From Flavobacteriales bacterium UBA2306 (lineage in GTDB: Bacteria > Bacteroidota > Bacteroidia > Flavobacteriales > Weeksellaceae), in assembly GCA_002345565.1 (NCBI GenBank), contig DDVS01000004.1, positions 310,001 through 374,000 on the forward strand: a stretch of DNA of 64,000 nt, given 5' to 3'. This document shows positions 50,524 through 58,970 of this stretch, one piece after another (within the stretch, counting starts at the first letter, position 1; each line of letters opens with the position of its first letter). A program made the translations under genes and the position numbers. The notes under the pieces are model-generated. The model was not told where the DNA came from. It worked only from the letters and a program-made list of their open reading frames with translations, and searched no databases.

Positions 50524-51909
50524 ATGAATATAAAGAATATTTTAAAAATTAGTTTTGGAGCAGCTATGTTGGTTGCTACCCAAATTTCGTGTGTCAATGA
50601 TGACAAATGGGATGCACCAGAAATTACGTGCACAAATAAATGGGATGCCGCTACAACTACAATGGCAGATGTTGTGGCTTTATCTCCAGCCTCTGCACAA
50701 GGCTCTGGAGCAGCGTACACATTCCCAACACAAGGGTCACCCATTATTTTTGATGCTTATGTAGTATCTTCAGATGCTAATGGAAATTTCTACAAAACAA
50801 TCTCCATTCAGGATAAAGCAGTAAACCCTACTGTCGGTTTGGTAATAGGCATTAACAAATCTATGAATTACACAGATTTTCCTGTAGGGTCTCACATTAG
50901 AATTAAGGCTAATGGAATGAAGATCGGGAAATCTTACGGTGTTGTTACTTTAGGAGTAGAGGATCCGGATTACGTAATTGGTAGAATTCCAGAATCTATT
51001 ATCGGTAGATTTATATCAGGAGTTTGTGATGGAAATGGACTTGAAATTGCAGATATTGTTCCTACAGAAGTTACATTAGCGCAATTAACATCTAACGGAG
51101 ATAAATATACCAATACGCTTGTAAAAGTTAAAAATGCACAATTCTCTGATAGTGAAATTGGTAAAGCATTGATGAATACAGATGCTTCCGGTGCTTATGT
51201 AGATACAGACAGAACGATAGAGGATGTAACAGGATCTTCAATTATCAGAACAGACGGATTCTTTAAATCTACTTCTTACAGAATTCCTAACAGCAAAGGT
51301 GATATTATATTTGTAGCAAGCAAATACCAAAGTCCTACAAGTACATCTATAAGTTACCAAAATATTATCAGAGGAATTAGTGACCTTAACCTTACAGAAG
51401 TTCTTCCGGATAAACTGTTTGTAGAAGGTTTCACAAACTTTACAGATAACAATTGGACAACATATAGCGTATCGGGGTCTCAAACATGGTATATTGCAAC
51501 TTATGGACGTCCTGTTCCTTGTGCAGCTATGAATGGATATGGAAGTGCTGCCAATGAAGATTGGTTGATTTCTAAGTCAATTTCTTTATCTGGTTATACA
51601 TCTGCTTCATTATCATTCCAGACAGATGGTAGATATGCAGGAAATGCTTTAGAGGCTTACATTACAACGGATAATTATACGGACGGAAATGCGCCTTCTA
51701 CCGTTACCTGGACAAAACTTAATGCCACTTTTGACACAGATATGAATGCATTTTTTGCAACAGGTGTGGCTTGGGCTAGTTCTGGTGATGTAAACTTATC
51801 TGCTTATGTTAATAAAAACATTAGAATTGCATTCAAATATACCAATGTAGGTTCAACAAACGCAACCTCTTGGGAATTAGATAACGTAAAAATTGTAGCC
51901 AATAAATAA
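50524..51909 (+). CDS. DUF5689 lipoprotein with C-terminal choice-of-anchor J-like domain
   Basis: Lipoprotein of 461 residues: MNIKNILKISFGAAMLVATQISC with lipid-accepting Cys23. The DUF5689 part (about 45-290) includes DKAVNPTVGLVIGINKSMNYTDFPVGSHIRIKANGMKIG, an OB-fold-like region. The C-terminal ~170 residues (LFVEGFTNFTDNNWTTYSVSG, then NEDWLISKSISLSGYTSASLSFQ and IRIAFKYTN, WELDNVKI) match the choice-of-anchor J jellyroll. DUF5689 proteins are usually encoded next to TonB receptors and are probably their surface-exposed partners, as SusD is to SusC. A terminator follows. Confidence 0.85.
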   Translation: MNIKNILKISFGAAMLVATQISCVNDDKWDAPEITCTNKWDAATTTMADVVALSPASAQGSGAAYTFPTQGSPIIFDAYVVSSDANGNFYKTISIQDKAVNPTVGLVIGINKSMNYTDFPVGSHIRIKANGMKIGKSYGVVTLGVEDPDYVIGRIPESIIGRFISGVCDGNGLEIADIVPTEVTLAQLTSNGDKYTNTLVKVKNAQFSDSEIGKALMNTDASGAYVDTDRTIEDVTGSSIIRTDGFFKSTSYRIPNSKGDIIFVASKYQSPTSTSISYQNIIRGISDLNLTEVLPDKLFVEGFTNFTDNNWTTYSVSGSQTWYIATYGRPVPCAAMNGYGSAANEDWLISKSISLSGYTSASLSFQTDGRYAGNALEAYITTDNYTDGNAPSTVTWTKLNATFDTDMNAFFATGVAWASSGDVNLSAYVNKNIRIAFKYTNVGSTNATSWELDNVKIVANK

Positions 51910-51928
51910 TTATTAGCTATAAAATTAC

Positions 51929-51962
51929 AAAACCCTTCTGCAAAGCTGCAGGAGGGTTTTTT
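51929..51962. terminator. Terminator after the DUF5689 gene
   Basis: AAAACCCTTCTGCA/TGCAGGAGGGTTTT with a 4-base loop and T run, between convergent genes. Confidence 0.85.
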
Positions 51963-51986
51963 GTTATAGATTAAAAAACTAAGTCT

Positions 51987-52361
51987 TTATCCTAATTTCT
52001 TTTTACAAAGATTCAAAAATTGTTTTTCAACAACAGAAAATTGCTCCGGCAAATCCTTTGAAATCCAAAACAACATCGCTAGAGATTTTCCTCCAAAAGC
52101 TTCAAAATAAACAGATTTATGGAGACGGTAAGATTCTCTCAAAAGACGTTTGACACGGTTTCTGTCAACCGCTTTTTTAAAAAATTTTTTAGAAACAGAA
52201 ACCCCAATTTTATGAGATTCAAAAGGGTGTTTTTCCGAAAAAGGAAGATAAATAATTCTGATATTATCCACAGAAATCCACTTTCCTTTTTTCAACAAAA
52301 GATCGATATCCGATTTCTTTTTCAGTTTTTCTTCTTTAGGATAAGCGTTTATTTTCATCAA
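51987..52361 (-). CDS. rnpA: Ribonuclease P protein component
   Basis: Small basic protein of 124 residues that assists the RNase P RNA in 5' tRNA maturation. The RNR motif reads KKFFKKAVDRNRVKRLLRESYRL, preceded by the FESHKIGVSVSKK strand. A second Met at residue 2 could be the start. No rpmH or yidD is adjacent, unlike in many bacteria. The gene lies 6 bases after tcdA on the same strand and seems to end a TatD-tcdA-rnpA operon. Confidence 0.9.
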   Translation of the reverse strand: MMKINAYPKEEKLKKKSDIDLLLKKGKWISVDNIRIIYLPFSEKHPFESHKIGVSVSKKFFKKAVDRNRVKRLLRESYRLHKSVYFEAFGGKSLAMLFWISKDLPEQFSVVEKQFLNLCKKKLG

Positions 52362-52367
52362 CCTACA

Positions 52368-53093
52368 TTATTTTCTTCCGTTCAGATAATTAATAACTTC
52401 TGCAGCAGCATACAAGCCAAAAAGCGCAGGAATAAAACTAATCGTTCCATAGAAAGAACGTTTGAAGTTACTGCCGTCCGTCATTTTGAGACTGTTCTCA
52501 TCCTGTACTTCTGTTGAGAAAACACATCGGAAACCTTTGTTGATTTTCTCTTTTTTCAGGCGTTTTCTAACTTGTCTGGCAAGAAGACAATCTCTGGTTT
52601 TATGCAGATCTCGCACCATCACTTTGCTTGGATCGGTTTTTCCGCCAGCCCCCATCGATGATACTAGCTTGACTCTATTTCTGCGACAAGTAATCATCAA
52701 TGCCAATTTCGGAGTCAGAGAATCGATGCAATCCAGAACATAATCAAACTTTTCTGATTTGATTAATTCTTCCATCCTTTCAGGCTCCAGAAACTCATTG
52801 ATTTTGGTAAGCTGAAGTTTTGGGTTGATATCCAATAATCGGTCTCCTACCAATTCTACTTTATGTTGCCCAACAGTAGAATGAAGCGCAGGCAATTGTC
52901 TGTTAATATTGGTTATGTCAACTACATCACCATCCGCAATGATCATTTTTCCGATTCCGGCTCTTGCTAAAAACTCTGCCGCAAAGGAGCCTACGCCACC
53001 TAATCCAACAACTAAAACTTTAGCATTTTGTAATTTTTCGATGCCTTCATCTTTTATCAATAATTCGGTGCGTTCCAGCCAAAATTTATCCAT
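52368..53093 (-). CDS. tcdA: tRNA threonylcarbamoyladenosine dehydratase
   Basis: E1-like (ThiF/MoeB superfamily) enzyme of 241 residues. It adenylates and cyclises t6A at tRNA position 37 to ct6A. The nucleotide-binding motif is VVGLGGVGSFAAEFLARAGIGKMIIADGD, with NINRQLPALHSTVGQHK as the family signature. The later Cys in HKTRDCLLARQVRKRL matches the TcdA (CsdL) pattern. The C-terminal hydrophobic stretch is FIPALFGLYAAAEVINYL. It overlaps the TatD gene end by 8 bases. Confidence 0.9.
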   Translation of the reverse strand: MDKFWLERTELLIKDEGIEKLQNAKVLVVGLGGVGSFAAEFLARAGIGKMIIADGDVVDITNINRQLPALHSTVGQHKVELVGDRLLDINPKLQLTKINEFLEPERMEELIKSEKFDYVLDCIDSLTPKLALMITCRRNRVKLVSSMGAGGKTDPSKVMVRDLHKTRDCLLARQVRKRLKKEKINKGFRCVFSTEVQDENSLKMTDGSNFKRSFYGTISFIPALFGLYAAAEVINYLNGRK

Positions 53094-53709
53094 AATTAAC
53101 TACATTTTCAAGATTCTCCCACATTTGATTTTTCAGGTTTTCTAAAGAAATCAATTTGATTTCGGAAACTTTTTGATACAATTCTGCAATGTCAAAATCG
53201 GCATCATCTGTTTCCAAAAACATCTTATGAAGAGGGAAATCTTTAATCAATTGCTGCAAAGATAAGTTATCTAATCCTGCTCTTCCAAAACTGAGATAAA
53301 AGCCCGCTTCCAAAAGTTCTTTTCCGATTTTTTCCTTCTTATTGAAACCGTGGATCACTAATGGAACTTTTGCTTTTTTATAATGTAAAATCTGTGAAAA
53401 TCTACGGACACAATGGATGTTAATTGGCTTTCTGATGTCTTCTGCCCATGAAATATGATTTTGAAAGACTTCATTTTGAAGATTTTCATTGACGTCAATT
53501 AATCCGTCTAAACCACATTCGCCAATAGCGACACAATTGTTTGCAAAAGAAATTTCTTTTATTTTTTCAAAATCTGATGTCCAGTTTTCCGTAATATCTT
53601 TGGGATGAAGACCAATTGAAAAATTTCCTCCAGGGATTTCTTCATTTATATTGAGGTTATAAACCCCGGATTTGTGTGGTTGATGATGATGAAAATCTAA
53701 AAAATCCAT
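53086..53709 (-). CDS. TatD family metal-dependent hydrolase
   Basis: Protein of 207 residues from ATG 53709 (MDFLDFHHHQPH). The frame is open 24 codons upstream, but the DxHxH metal motif (Asp5, His7, His9) normally sits at the N-terminus, so this start is preferred. Other motifs are CVAIGECGLDG, the His in INIHCVRRFSQIL, VIHGFNKKEKI and the final Asp in FLETDDADFD. It is about 50 residues shorter than typical TatD, lacking part of the central region, as in a compact Bacteroidetes subgroup. Family members have DNase or hydrolase activity; its substrate is unknown. Confidence 0.82.
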   Translation of the reverse strand: MDFLDFHHHQPHKSGVYNLNINEEIPGGNFSIGLHPKDITENWTSDFEKIKEISFANNCVAIGECGLDGLIDVNENLQNEVFQNHISWAEDIRKPINIHCVRRFSQILHYKKAKVPLVIHGFNKKEKIGKELLEAGFYLSFGRAGLDNLSLQQLIKDFPLHKMFLETDDADFDIAELYQKVSEIKLISLENLKNQMWENLENVVNYG

Positions 53710-53798
53710 AACCAAAGATAGATATTTTACAGGTTGTAATATCATCTTGTAATTAATTAAAAATAGTTTTATTTTTACCATAAATCTTTCATCAGAGA

Positions 53799-54428
53799 AT
53801 GAGAAAAAAATTTACGGACAAACAAAGAAAAATTCTGGATGTAGCAGAAGAACTTATTGCTAAAAAAGGCTTTGACGGGACATCTGTGCGCGACATCTGT
53901 GCCAAGGCTAATATTAATGTGGCTATGATTTCTTACTATTTTGGATCCAAAGAAAAGATGATGTCTTATCTCTATCAATATCGTGTTCAAAGGACAAAAG
54001 AGAGTTTTTCTGAATTTGCACAAACTATTAAAGAAGGTAAACCCGAGATGCAGATGAAGGAAATCGTAAATTATGTTATTTCTCTGCTTTTTAAGTATAA
54101 TTATTTTCATGGCTTCGTAACGCAGGAAATGCGCACCCTGGATAATGTGAAGGACGATCTTCTGGAGTTTTATCAAACCTGCGTAACCAGAATTGATGAA
54201 ATTGTGAAAAGAGGCATTGTTTCCGGAGTTTTTCATAATGCTCCAAAAGCCGAGGATATTCTTACGATGATTATCGGATCTACATTATTTGTCATTAGAA
54301 ACAAAAATTTCTATGAAATGTATGTGCCAGCCAATACAGACGCCCAATATAATAAAGAAGCTGAGCAAAAACTTAAAAATAGTACATTGCTTACTGTCTT
54401 CGCTTTGTTAGATTATGATGCAGATTAA
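53799..54428 (+). CDS. TetR/AcrR family transcriptional regulator
   Basis: Regulator of 209 residues. The N-terminal helix-turn-helix (RKILDVAEELIAKKGFDGTSVRDICAKANINVAMISYYFGSKEKMMSYLY) is typical of TetR. The C-terminal ligand/dimer domain is all helical (about 60-205). It is divergent from the TatD gene and convergent with the serine hydrolase gene, overlapping its end by 4 bases. No efflux or catabolic gene is adjacent, so its target is not evident. Confidence 0.88.
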   Translation: MRKKFTDKQRKILDVAEELIAKKGFDGTSVRDICAKANINVAMISYYFGSKEKMMSYLYQYRVQRTKESFSEFAQTIKEGKPEMQMKEIVNYVISLLFKYNYFHGFVTQEMRTLDNVKDDLLEFYQTCVTRIDEIVKRGIVSGVFHNAPKAEDILTMIIGSTLFVIRNKNFYEMYVPANTDAQYNKEAEQKLKNSTLLTVFALLDYDAD

Positions 54429-55564
54429 TTGGCCAGTTTCAAAGCTTCTGTTACATAGAATTCTACCTCTTTCGGACGGTTTTTAGAGTCTTTTTCAGGG
54501 TTTTCTTTGTTACCCAATCTTACGATAATCATATCATATTGCGGAACAATAATCACATACTGCCCATAGAGACCACGCATATAAAAATGAGGAATTTTAA
54601 AATCCTGATTAATCCATAATCCCAATCCATAAATTCCATTGGAGTGCTGGGTTGGATTAGTCATTTTTTCAATAAAATTTTCACTGAATAAAGGAATATT
54701 GCTCAAACGGCCTTTGTTCAAAAGCAATAGACCTATTTTAGCAAAATCCCGCGCATTGGATTGAATACAGCAAAATGATTTTTCTACACCTAAATCGTCT
54801 GTTGTCCATGCTGCATTTTGTTCCATGCCTAGTGGTTTCCAGAGTTTTGAAGAAGCGTATTCTGCCAACGTTACACCCGTAGATTTTCCTATAGCAAAGC
54901 CCAAGAGCTGCGTAGCGCCACTTTGATATTCAAATTTTTCTCCAGGATTTTGTTTTAGCTGATTGCTGAAGACAACATCGGCCAGAGAAAAGCCATAATA
55001 AGCGGCAGCATTAGGACCTAAAGGGTTTTTATAATCTTCTTTCCAGTCTAGCCCGGCTTCCATAGAAGCAAGATGTTCCAAGGTGAGATTTTTCCCGAAT
55101 TCATTTTTTGAAAACTCAGGATAAAAATCAGAAAATGGCGTATTGATATCTTTAATTCTTCCCTCGTCCAGGGCTTTTCCCAAAAGTAAAACCGTAACCG
55201 TTTTAGCCATAGAAAAGGAATTGCTTGCAGTGGTTTTGCGGTAACCGTCCCAGTAATGTTCCTGCAAAATTTTCCCATGTCGGACGACTAAAAATGAAAC
55301 CGATTCTGTTTCCTTCAATGTTTTTTCGAGTTCTGGAGAGAGTTTTTGTTTGTTGTAATTGATATCCGCAGGCCAGGGTTTTGAATTACCTTTAGAAATT
55401 ATTTTAGAAGGAAAAAGTGTTCCGTCATCTATTGTTGAGCTGGATTCGCCTCTCAAATAGGTTAATCTGATTCCACGGAAAAGATAATTGTATCCCGTAA
55501 TATAAGCAAGGATGATAGCAGATGCGATTATCAGCAGGAAAATATTCAGAACTCTTTTCAACAT
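54425..55564 (-). CDS. Membrane-anchored serine hydrolase, beta-lactamase/PBP fold
   Basis: Protein of 379 residues from ATG 55564 (MLKRVLNIFLLIIASAIILAYITGY, an N-terminal anchor). An open frame of 66 codons upstream is Cys/Phe-rich and not protein-like. The SxxK motif is SFSMAKTVTVLLLG, the YxN-type second motif is FEYQSGATQLLGFAIG (Tyr-x-Ser) and the third region is GLYGQYVIIVPQYDMIIVRLG. This is the class C beta-lactamase-like family, whose members include esterases, peptidases and true beta-lactamases. Nothing indicates antibiotic resistance here. Confidence 0.87.
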   Translation of the reverse strand: MLKRVLNIFLLIIASAIILAYITGYNYLFRGIRLTYLRGESSSTIDDGTLFPSKIISKGNSKPWPADINYNKQKLSPELEKTLKETESVSFLVVRHGKILQEHYWDGYRKTTASNSFSMAKTVTVLLLGKALDEGRIKDINTPFSDFYPEFSKNEFGKNLTLEHLASMEAGLDWKEDYKNPLGPNAAAYYGFSLADVVFSNQLKQNPGEKFEYQSGATQLLGFAIGKSTGVTLAEYASSKLWKPLGMEQNAAWTTDDLGVEKSFCCIQSNARDFAKIGLLLLNKGRLSNIPLFSENFIEKMTNPTQHSNGIYGLGLWINQDFKIPHFYMRGLYGQYVIIVPQYDMIIVRLGNKENPEKDSKNRPKEVEFYVTEALKLAN

Positions 55565-55612
55565 TGGAAAATACTTTCTTGTAAAAATAAATTTATTTTC
55601 CCCAAATATCAA

Positions 55613-55620
55613 TAATTTTG
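55613..55620 (+). promoter_or_regulatory. -7 box TAATTTTG for the DUF445 gene
   Basis: Exact TAnnTTTG match 29 bases before the ATG at 55650. Confidence 0.45.
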
Positions 55621-55649
55621 TTTGGAATGATTTTCGATTTTCCTGATTT

Positions 55650-56891
55650 ATGAATGATGAATTGAAAAAACAGCAACTCAAACGGTATAAAACTCTTGCA
55701 ACAGGATTGTTTATTCTGATGGCGGTTACTTTTATATCGATGACAATTTTGCAAAAACACAATTCTTCACATTGGATTGGTTACATCCGAGCATTTTCGG
55801 AAGCGGCGATGGTTGGAGCTTTGGCGGATTGGTTTGCTGTGACGGCACTTTTCAATTATCCGTTAGGTCTAAAAATTCCTCACACAAATCTGATTGAAAA
55901 TTCTAAAGAGAAAATCGGAGATAATCTCGGAAATTTTGTGGTTGATAATTTTCTTTCACCTCAGAATATTCGGCCTTATATTCAAAAACTAAAAATTTCG
56001 GTTTATGTTGGCGATTGGCTTTCCAAAGATAGAAATCAAGATGTTTTGATTAATGAAGTGTCTTCAATCCTAAAAGATATTATTAATAAACTCGATGATG
56101 AGTCGGTTGTGAATTTTATTTCAAATAAAGCGGAGGAAATGACGGATTCCATCAAATTAAATTCAGTCATTGGAAACGGAATAGAATATCTTCTTAATAA
56201 AAATGACCATCAGAAAATCATTACCAATCTAAGTTCTCAGATTAAAAATTATATTCTGGAAAATCAGGAAATGGTTTCCGAAAGAGTAGGAAAGGAGAGT
56301 TTTTTTCTGATTCCAAAATCTGTTGATAATAAGATTGCAGAGAAAATTACAAAAGGCTTAAGTGATTATTTCCTCGAGGTTGAAGAAAATCTCAATCACC
56401 CATTACGAGCAGAAATCACCAATAAAATTCTTGATTTTTCTCAAGAACTGAAAGATAAACCAAAATGGGAAACAGAATTTGAATCCATAAAATCCGATTT
56501 TCTTCATAGCGACAAACTGAAACAATATTCATCCGACATTTGGCAATCTCTGAAATCGTCTTTAATCAAAGAATTATCCGAAGAAGATTCTAAACTGAAA
56601 TCTTACGTCAGAAAAAATATCAATGAGTTTGTTTTCAATCTTCACACTGATGAACAATTCCAAAACCGAATCGACCATTGGGTGAGAGTGACGGCTTATA
56701 AATATATTCTGAAAAACACGAAGAATTTTGGCGAGCTTATCAGTACAACCGTTGGGAATTGGGAAGGAAAAGAGCTGAGTCGAAAATTGGAACTGGAAGT
56801 TGGTAAAGATTTACAATTCATCCGAATCAACGGAACGTTAGTCGGTGGACTGGTTGGTTTGTTGATTTACACAATTGCTAATTTTATTTAA
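55650..56891 (+). CDS. DUF445 family membrane protein
   Basis: Protein of 413 residues. An N-terminal membrane segment (residues 14-35) is followed by the DUF445 signature IGYIRAFSEAAMVGALADWFAVTALFNYPLGLKIPHTNLIENSKEKIGDNLGNFV. A long helical, Lys/Glu-rich middle comes next, and a hydrophobic C-terminal helix (GTLVGGLVGLLIYTIANFI) ends the chain. This gives a hairpin topology with the large domain on one side. DUF445 proteins (YjiN relatives) have no established function. Confidence 0.87.
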   Translation: MNDELKKQQLKRYKTLATGLFILMAVTFISMTILQKHNSSHWIGYIRAFSEAAMVGALADWFAVTALFNYPLGLKIPHTNLIENSKEKIGDNLGNFVVDNFLSPQNIRPYIQKLKISVYVGDWLSKDRNQDVLINEVSSILKDIINKLDDESVVNFISNKAEEMTDSIKLNSVIGNGIEYLLNKNDHQKIITNLSSQIKNYILENQEMVSERVGKESFFLIPKSVDNKIAEKITKGLSDYFLEVEENLNHPLRAEITNKILDFSQELKDKPKWETEFESIKSDFLHSDKLKQYSSDIWQSLKSSLIKELSEEDSKLKSYVRKNINEFVFNLHTDEQFQNRIDHWVRVTAYKYILKNTKNFGELISTTVGNWEGKELSRKLELEVGKDLQFIRINGTLVGGLVGLLIYTIANFI

Positions 56892-56904
56892 AATTCAAAA
56901 TAAA

Positions 56905-56927
56905 AAAGCCTCCAATTAGGAGACTTT
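56905..56927. terminator. Terminator between the DUF445 and DUF6909 genes
   Basis: AAAGCCTCC/GGAGACTTT has one mismatch, a 5-base loop and an A/T run on the minus-strand 3' side, between convergent genes. Confidence 0.65.
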
Positions 56928-56932
56928 CAGTT

Positions 56933-58600
56933 TTATTTTTTCTCAAGAATTTTCTCGATGATTTTATGTGTAATCATATAAGTTGGTTTTACACCAGTCA
57001 ATCCAAGTCCACCAGAAGAAAGTGTGCTTCCTGTCTCTAAAGGATTATCCGAAGCGTAATAAGCATACATTACGAACAAATCGGGAGAGATATGATGACG
57101 GATTTTACTCGCCACCTGAATCGCTTTTTGGTAATGCGCACCTTCCATTTCCAGTCCGATTGCTTTCCAAGACGTCGTCATAAAGTAAGAAAGGATATCT
57201 TTGTTTTGAAGCGAAGTTCCTAAAACCGTAACCATTGGTCCTTCGAAAGATTTAACTTCATCATCCACGAAATCTGTAGCTTTTAAAGCATTTTCGAAAA
57301 CATAGTTGTCGGCAGTTCCTTCGAAAATGTGAGATGTTGGAATCATAATGTCGCCTTTTCCTCCAGTTAGGATTCCCGCTTTGCCCATTATCGAAACCGA
57401 TTTCACTTTCATCATATAAACTTCGCCGTTCACTTCGTAAGGTCTTAGTAATTCGTCCATTACCTCGAAAGCCTGTTCTCCAAAAGCGTAATCAAAAACC
57501 AGGATCACATCATCGCCTTTATATTTTTGATTGGCGAAAACGGTATTCTTAAGTTCAGTCTTGGCAAGATCGATGATTTGAACATCAATGTTACTTCCGC
57601 TGTTATCGTCGATGTACATCATTCCTTCTTTCATAGCGTGATCCAGCACTTTTTCCTGAAGTTCTTTTTTGTTGCTGATGTCCGCAAATAATTTATAATC
57701 AACCTCTTTTGTTCCTTTTTTATTAAGAGCATCATTGGCAAAAATCATATTTTTAACCGAGTGCATATTCGCGCTGATGATGTGAAGCGGTCGCATATGA
57801 AGGTCGTTTTCTACCAGGACTTTCTTGATTTTGTTTGCCCATCTTTCCCCGAAAAGGTGATGGCCAACTCTTTCCTGAAGAATTGCTGAGAAATGGATTT
57901 CTCTTTCTCTAAAACCTTTCCAATCTTCGAAACTTATTTGTCCCATCCAATAGATGATTTTGAACAAACGATCCGGGTTTTTATCGTCACCGAAGTTATT
58001 ATAAGCATTTAGAGTCTCATCAAAGGTTCTTCCCAAGAAAGAAGAAAGATGAATCAATGCAACTTCTTTTTCTTTTCTACTGTATTTTTTTTCTCCTTTT
58101 GCAACTTCTTCAATGATTTTCCAGATGCGTTTTGGACGACCGTCGTTATCTAAATCAAATCCGATATTTTTGATTTTGTCAGCTTCAAGATAAAGAAACG
58201 TCAAGTGTGTTAGGATGTCATAAATCTCAGAACGGCCCAAAAGAACTTCGATGTTCATCTGGTGTTCATCGATTCTGTAGCAATTTCTACGTCTTTTCTT
58301 TGGAACGATAGGCTCGAAACTTCCTTTGTCAAAACCTTCGTCAGAGGTCAGGTGAATAAAAGAACATTCCTCAATGCCTTCCGGAAGACGGTCAAGAACA
58401 TAAAGCAAACCGTCCAGTTCTATCTTATTAGGAACGCTCATACTTCCGTAGATTTCCGGATTGATAACCATTAAGAGTTTTCTTAATGACTCACCCGAAA
58501 CTCCTGAAGGTTTGAAAAATCCTCTGTAGAATAAGTGTCTCATTGAGACATATAGTCTTTCGATAGCTTCTGTGGTTTCTCTTGCTCTTGAATTTGCCAT
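56933..58600 (-). CDS. DUF6909 family protein with nucleoside-phosphorylase-like C-terminal domain
   Basis: Cytoplasmic protein of 555 residues starting RARETTEAIERLYVSMRHLFYRG, the pattern I know as DUF6909. The N-terminal 290 residues are helical and charged. The C-terminal ~260 residues recall the purine nucleoside phosphorylase/AMP nucleosidase fold. They contain VILVFDYAFGEQAFEVMDELL, the GKAGILTGGKGDIMIPTSHIFEG loop, and GLEMEGAHYQKAI (482-494) followed by YYASDNPL, which resemble the MEG and SD active-site motifs of that superfamily. The function is not established; nucleotide or nucleoside cleavage is a possibility. Confidence 0.75.
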   Translation of the reverse strand: MANSRARETTEAIERLYVSMRHLFYRGFFKPSGVSGESLRKLLMVINPEIYGSMSVPNKIELDGLLYVLDRLPEGIEECSFIHLTSDEGFDKGSFEPIVPKKRRRNCYRIDEHQMNIEVLLGRSEIYDILTHLTFLYLEADKIKNIGFDLDNDGRPKRIWKIIEEVAKGEKKYSRKEKEVALIHLSSFLGRTFDETLNAYNNFGDDKNPDRLFKIIYWMGQISFEDWKGFREREIHFSAILQERVGHHLFGERWANKIKKVLVENDLHMRPLHIISANMHSVKNMIFANDALNKKGTKEVDYKLFADISNKKELQEKVLDHAMKEGMMYIDDNSGSNIDVQIIDLAKTELKNTVFANQKYKGDDVILVFDYAFGEQAFEVMDELLRPYEVNGEVYMMKVKSVSIMGKAGILTGGKGDIMIPTSHIFEGTADNYVFENALKATDFVDDEVKSFEGPMVTVLGTSLQNKDILSYFMTTSWKAIGLEMEGAHYQKAIQVASKIRHHISPDLFVMYAYYASDNPLETGSTLSSGGLGLTGVKPTYMITHKIIEKILEKK

Positions 58601-58970
58601 ATATTAAAATTTTTGTAAAAGTCTGCAAAGTTATGAAATTTATTTTAAATCAAAATGTTTTGTTTAATTGATTGGATTTCAATGATTTGTTGTCTTTTGT
58701 TGAGTCTTGAGTTATTGATTGGTATTAGTTTTTAAAGTTAAACTTTCCTGTCAATATTCTAAAGCAAAAGGGAAAATAAATTTTCTTCATGTTTTGATAA
58801 CATTTATTAAATATGAAATTTGGTTAGATGAATTCTATAATGCGCTAAAATTTGGGGTTATTTTAATTAATAAGTTGGAATTAAATATAAATAGCGTTAA
58901 TTTTTAAGGGGTCATATTATTTTGAATTGTATTTTTTGTAAATTTGCCCTGTTTAAAATAACACACTTTT
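58601..58970. other. AT-rich intergenic region upstream of glutamine synthetase
   Basis: 370 bases between the divergent DUF6909 and glutamine synthetase genes. A -7 box TAAATTTG lies at 58939-58946, 25 bases before the ATG. A 62-codon frame with a TTG start is present, but it has no recognisable features. No hairpin, repeat or RNA gene was seen. Confidence 0.5.

Noticed and set aside
54425..55564. Serine hydrolase as an antibiotic-resistance beta-lactamase
   Set aside because: It has the general SxxK fold, but its long membrane-anchored N-terminus and variant second and third motifs fit the broad esterase/peptidase-like group; nothing supports resistance.
55565..55762. 66-codon extension of the serine hydrolase
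   Set aside because: The residues are not protein-like, precede a clear membrane anchor starting at 55564, and overlap the start of the divergent DUF445 gene.
58719..58907. 62-codon frame upstream of glutamine synthetase
   Set aside because: TTG start, AT-driven composition, no motif and no promoter of its own; probably chance.
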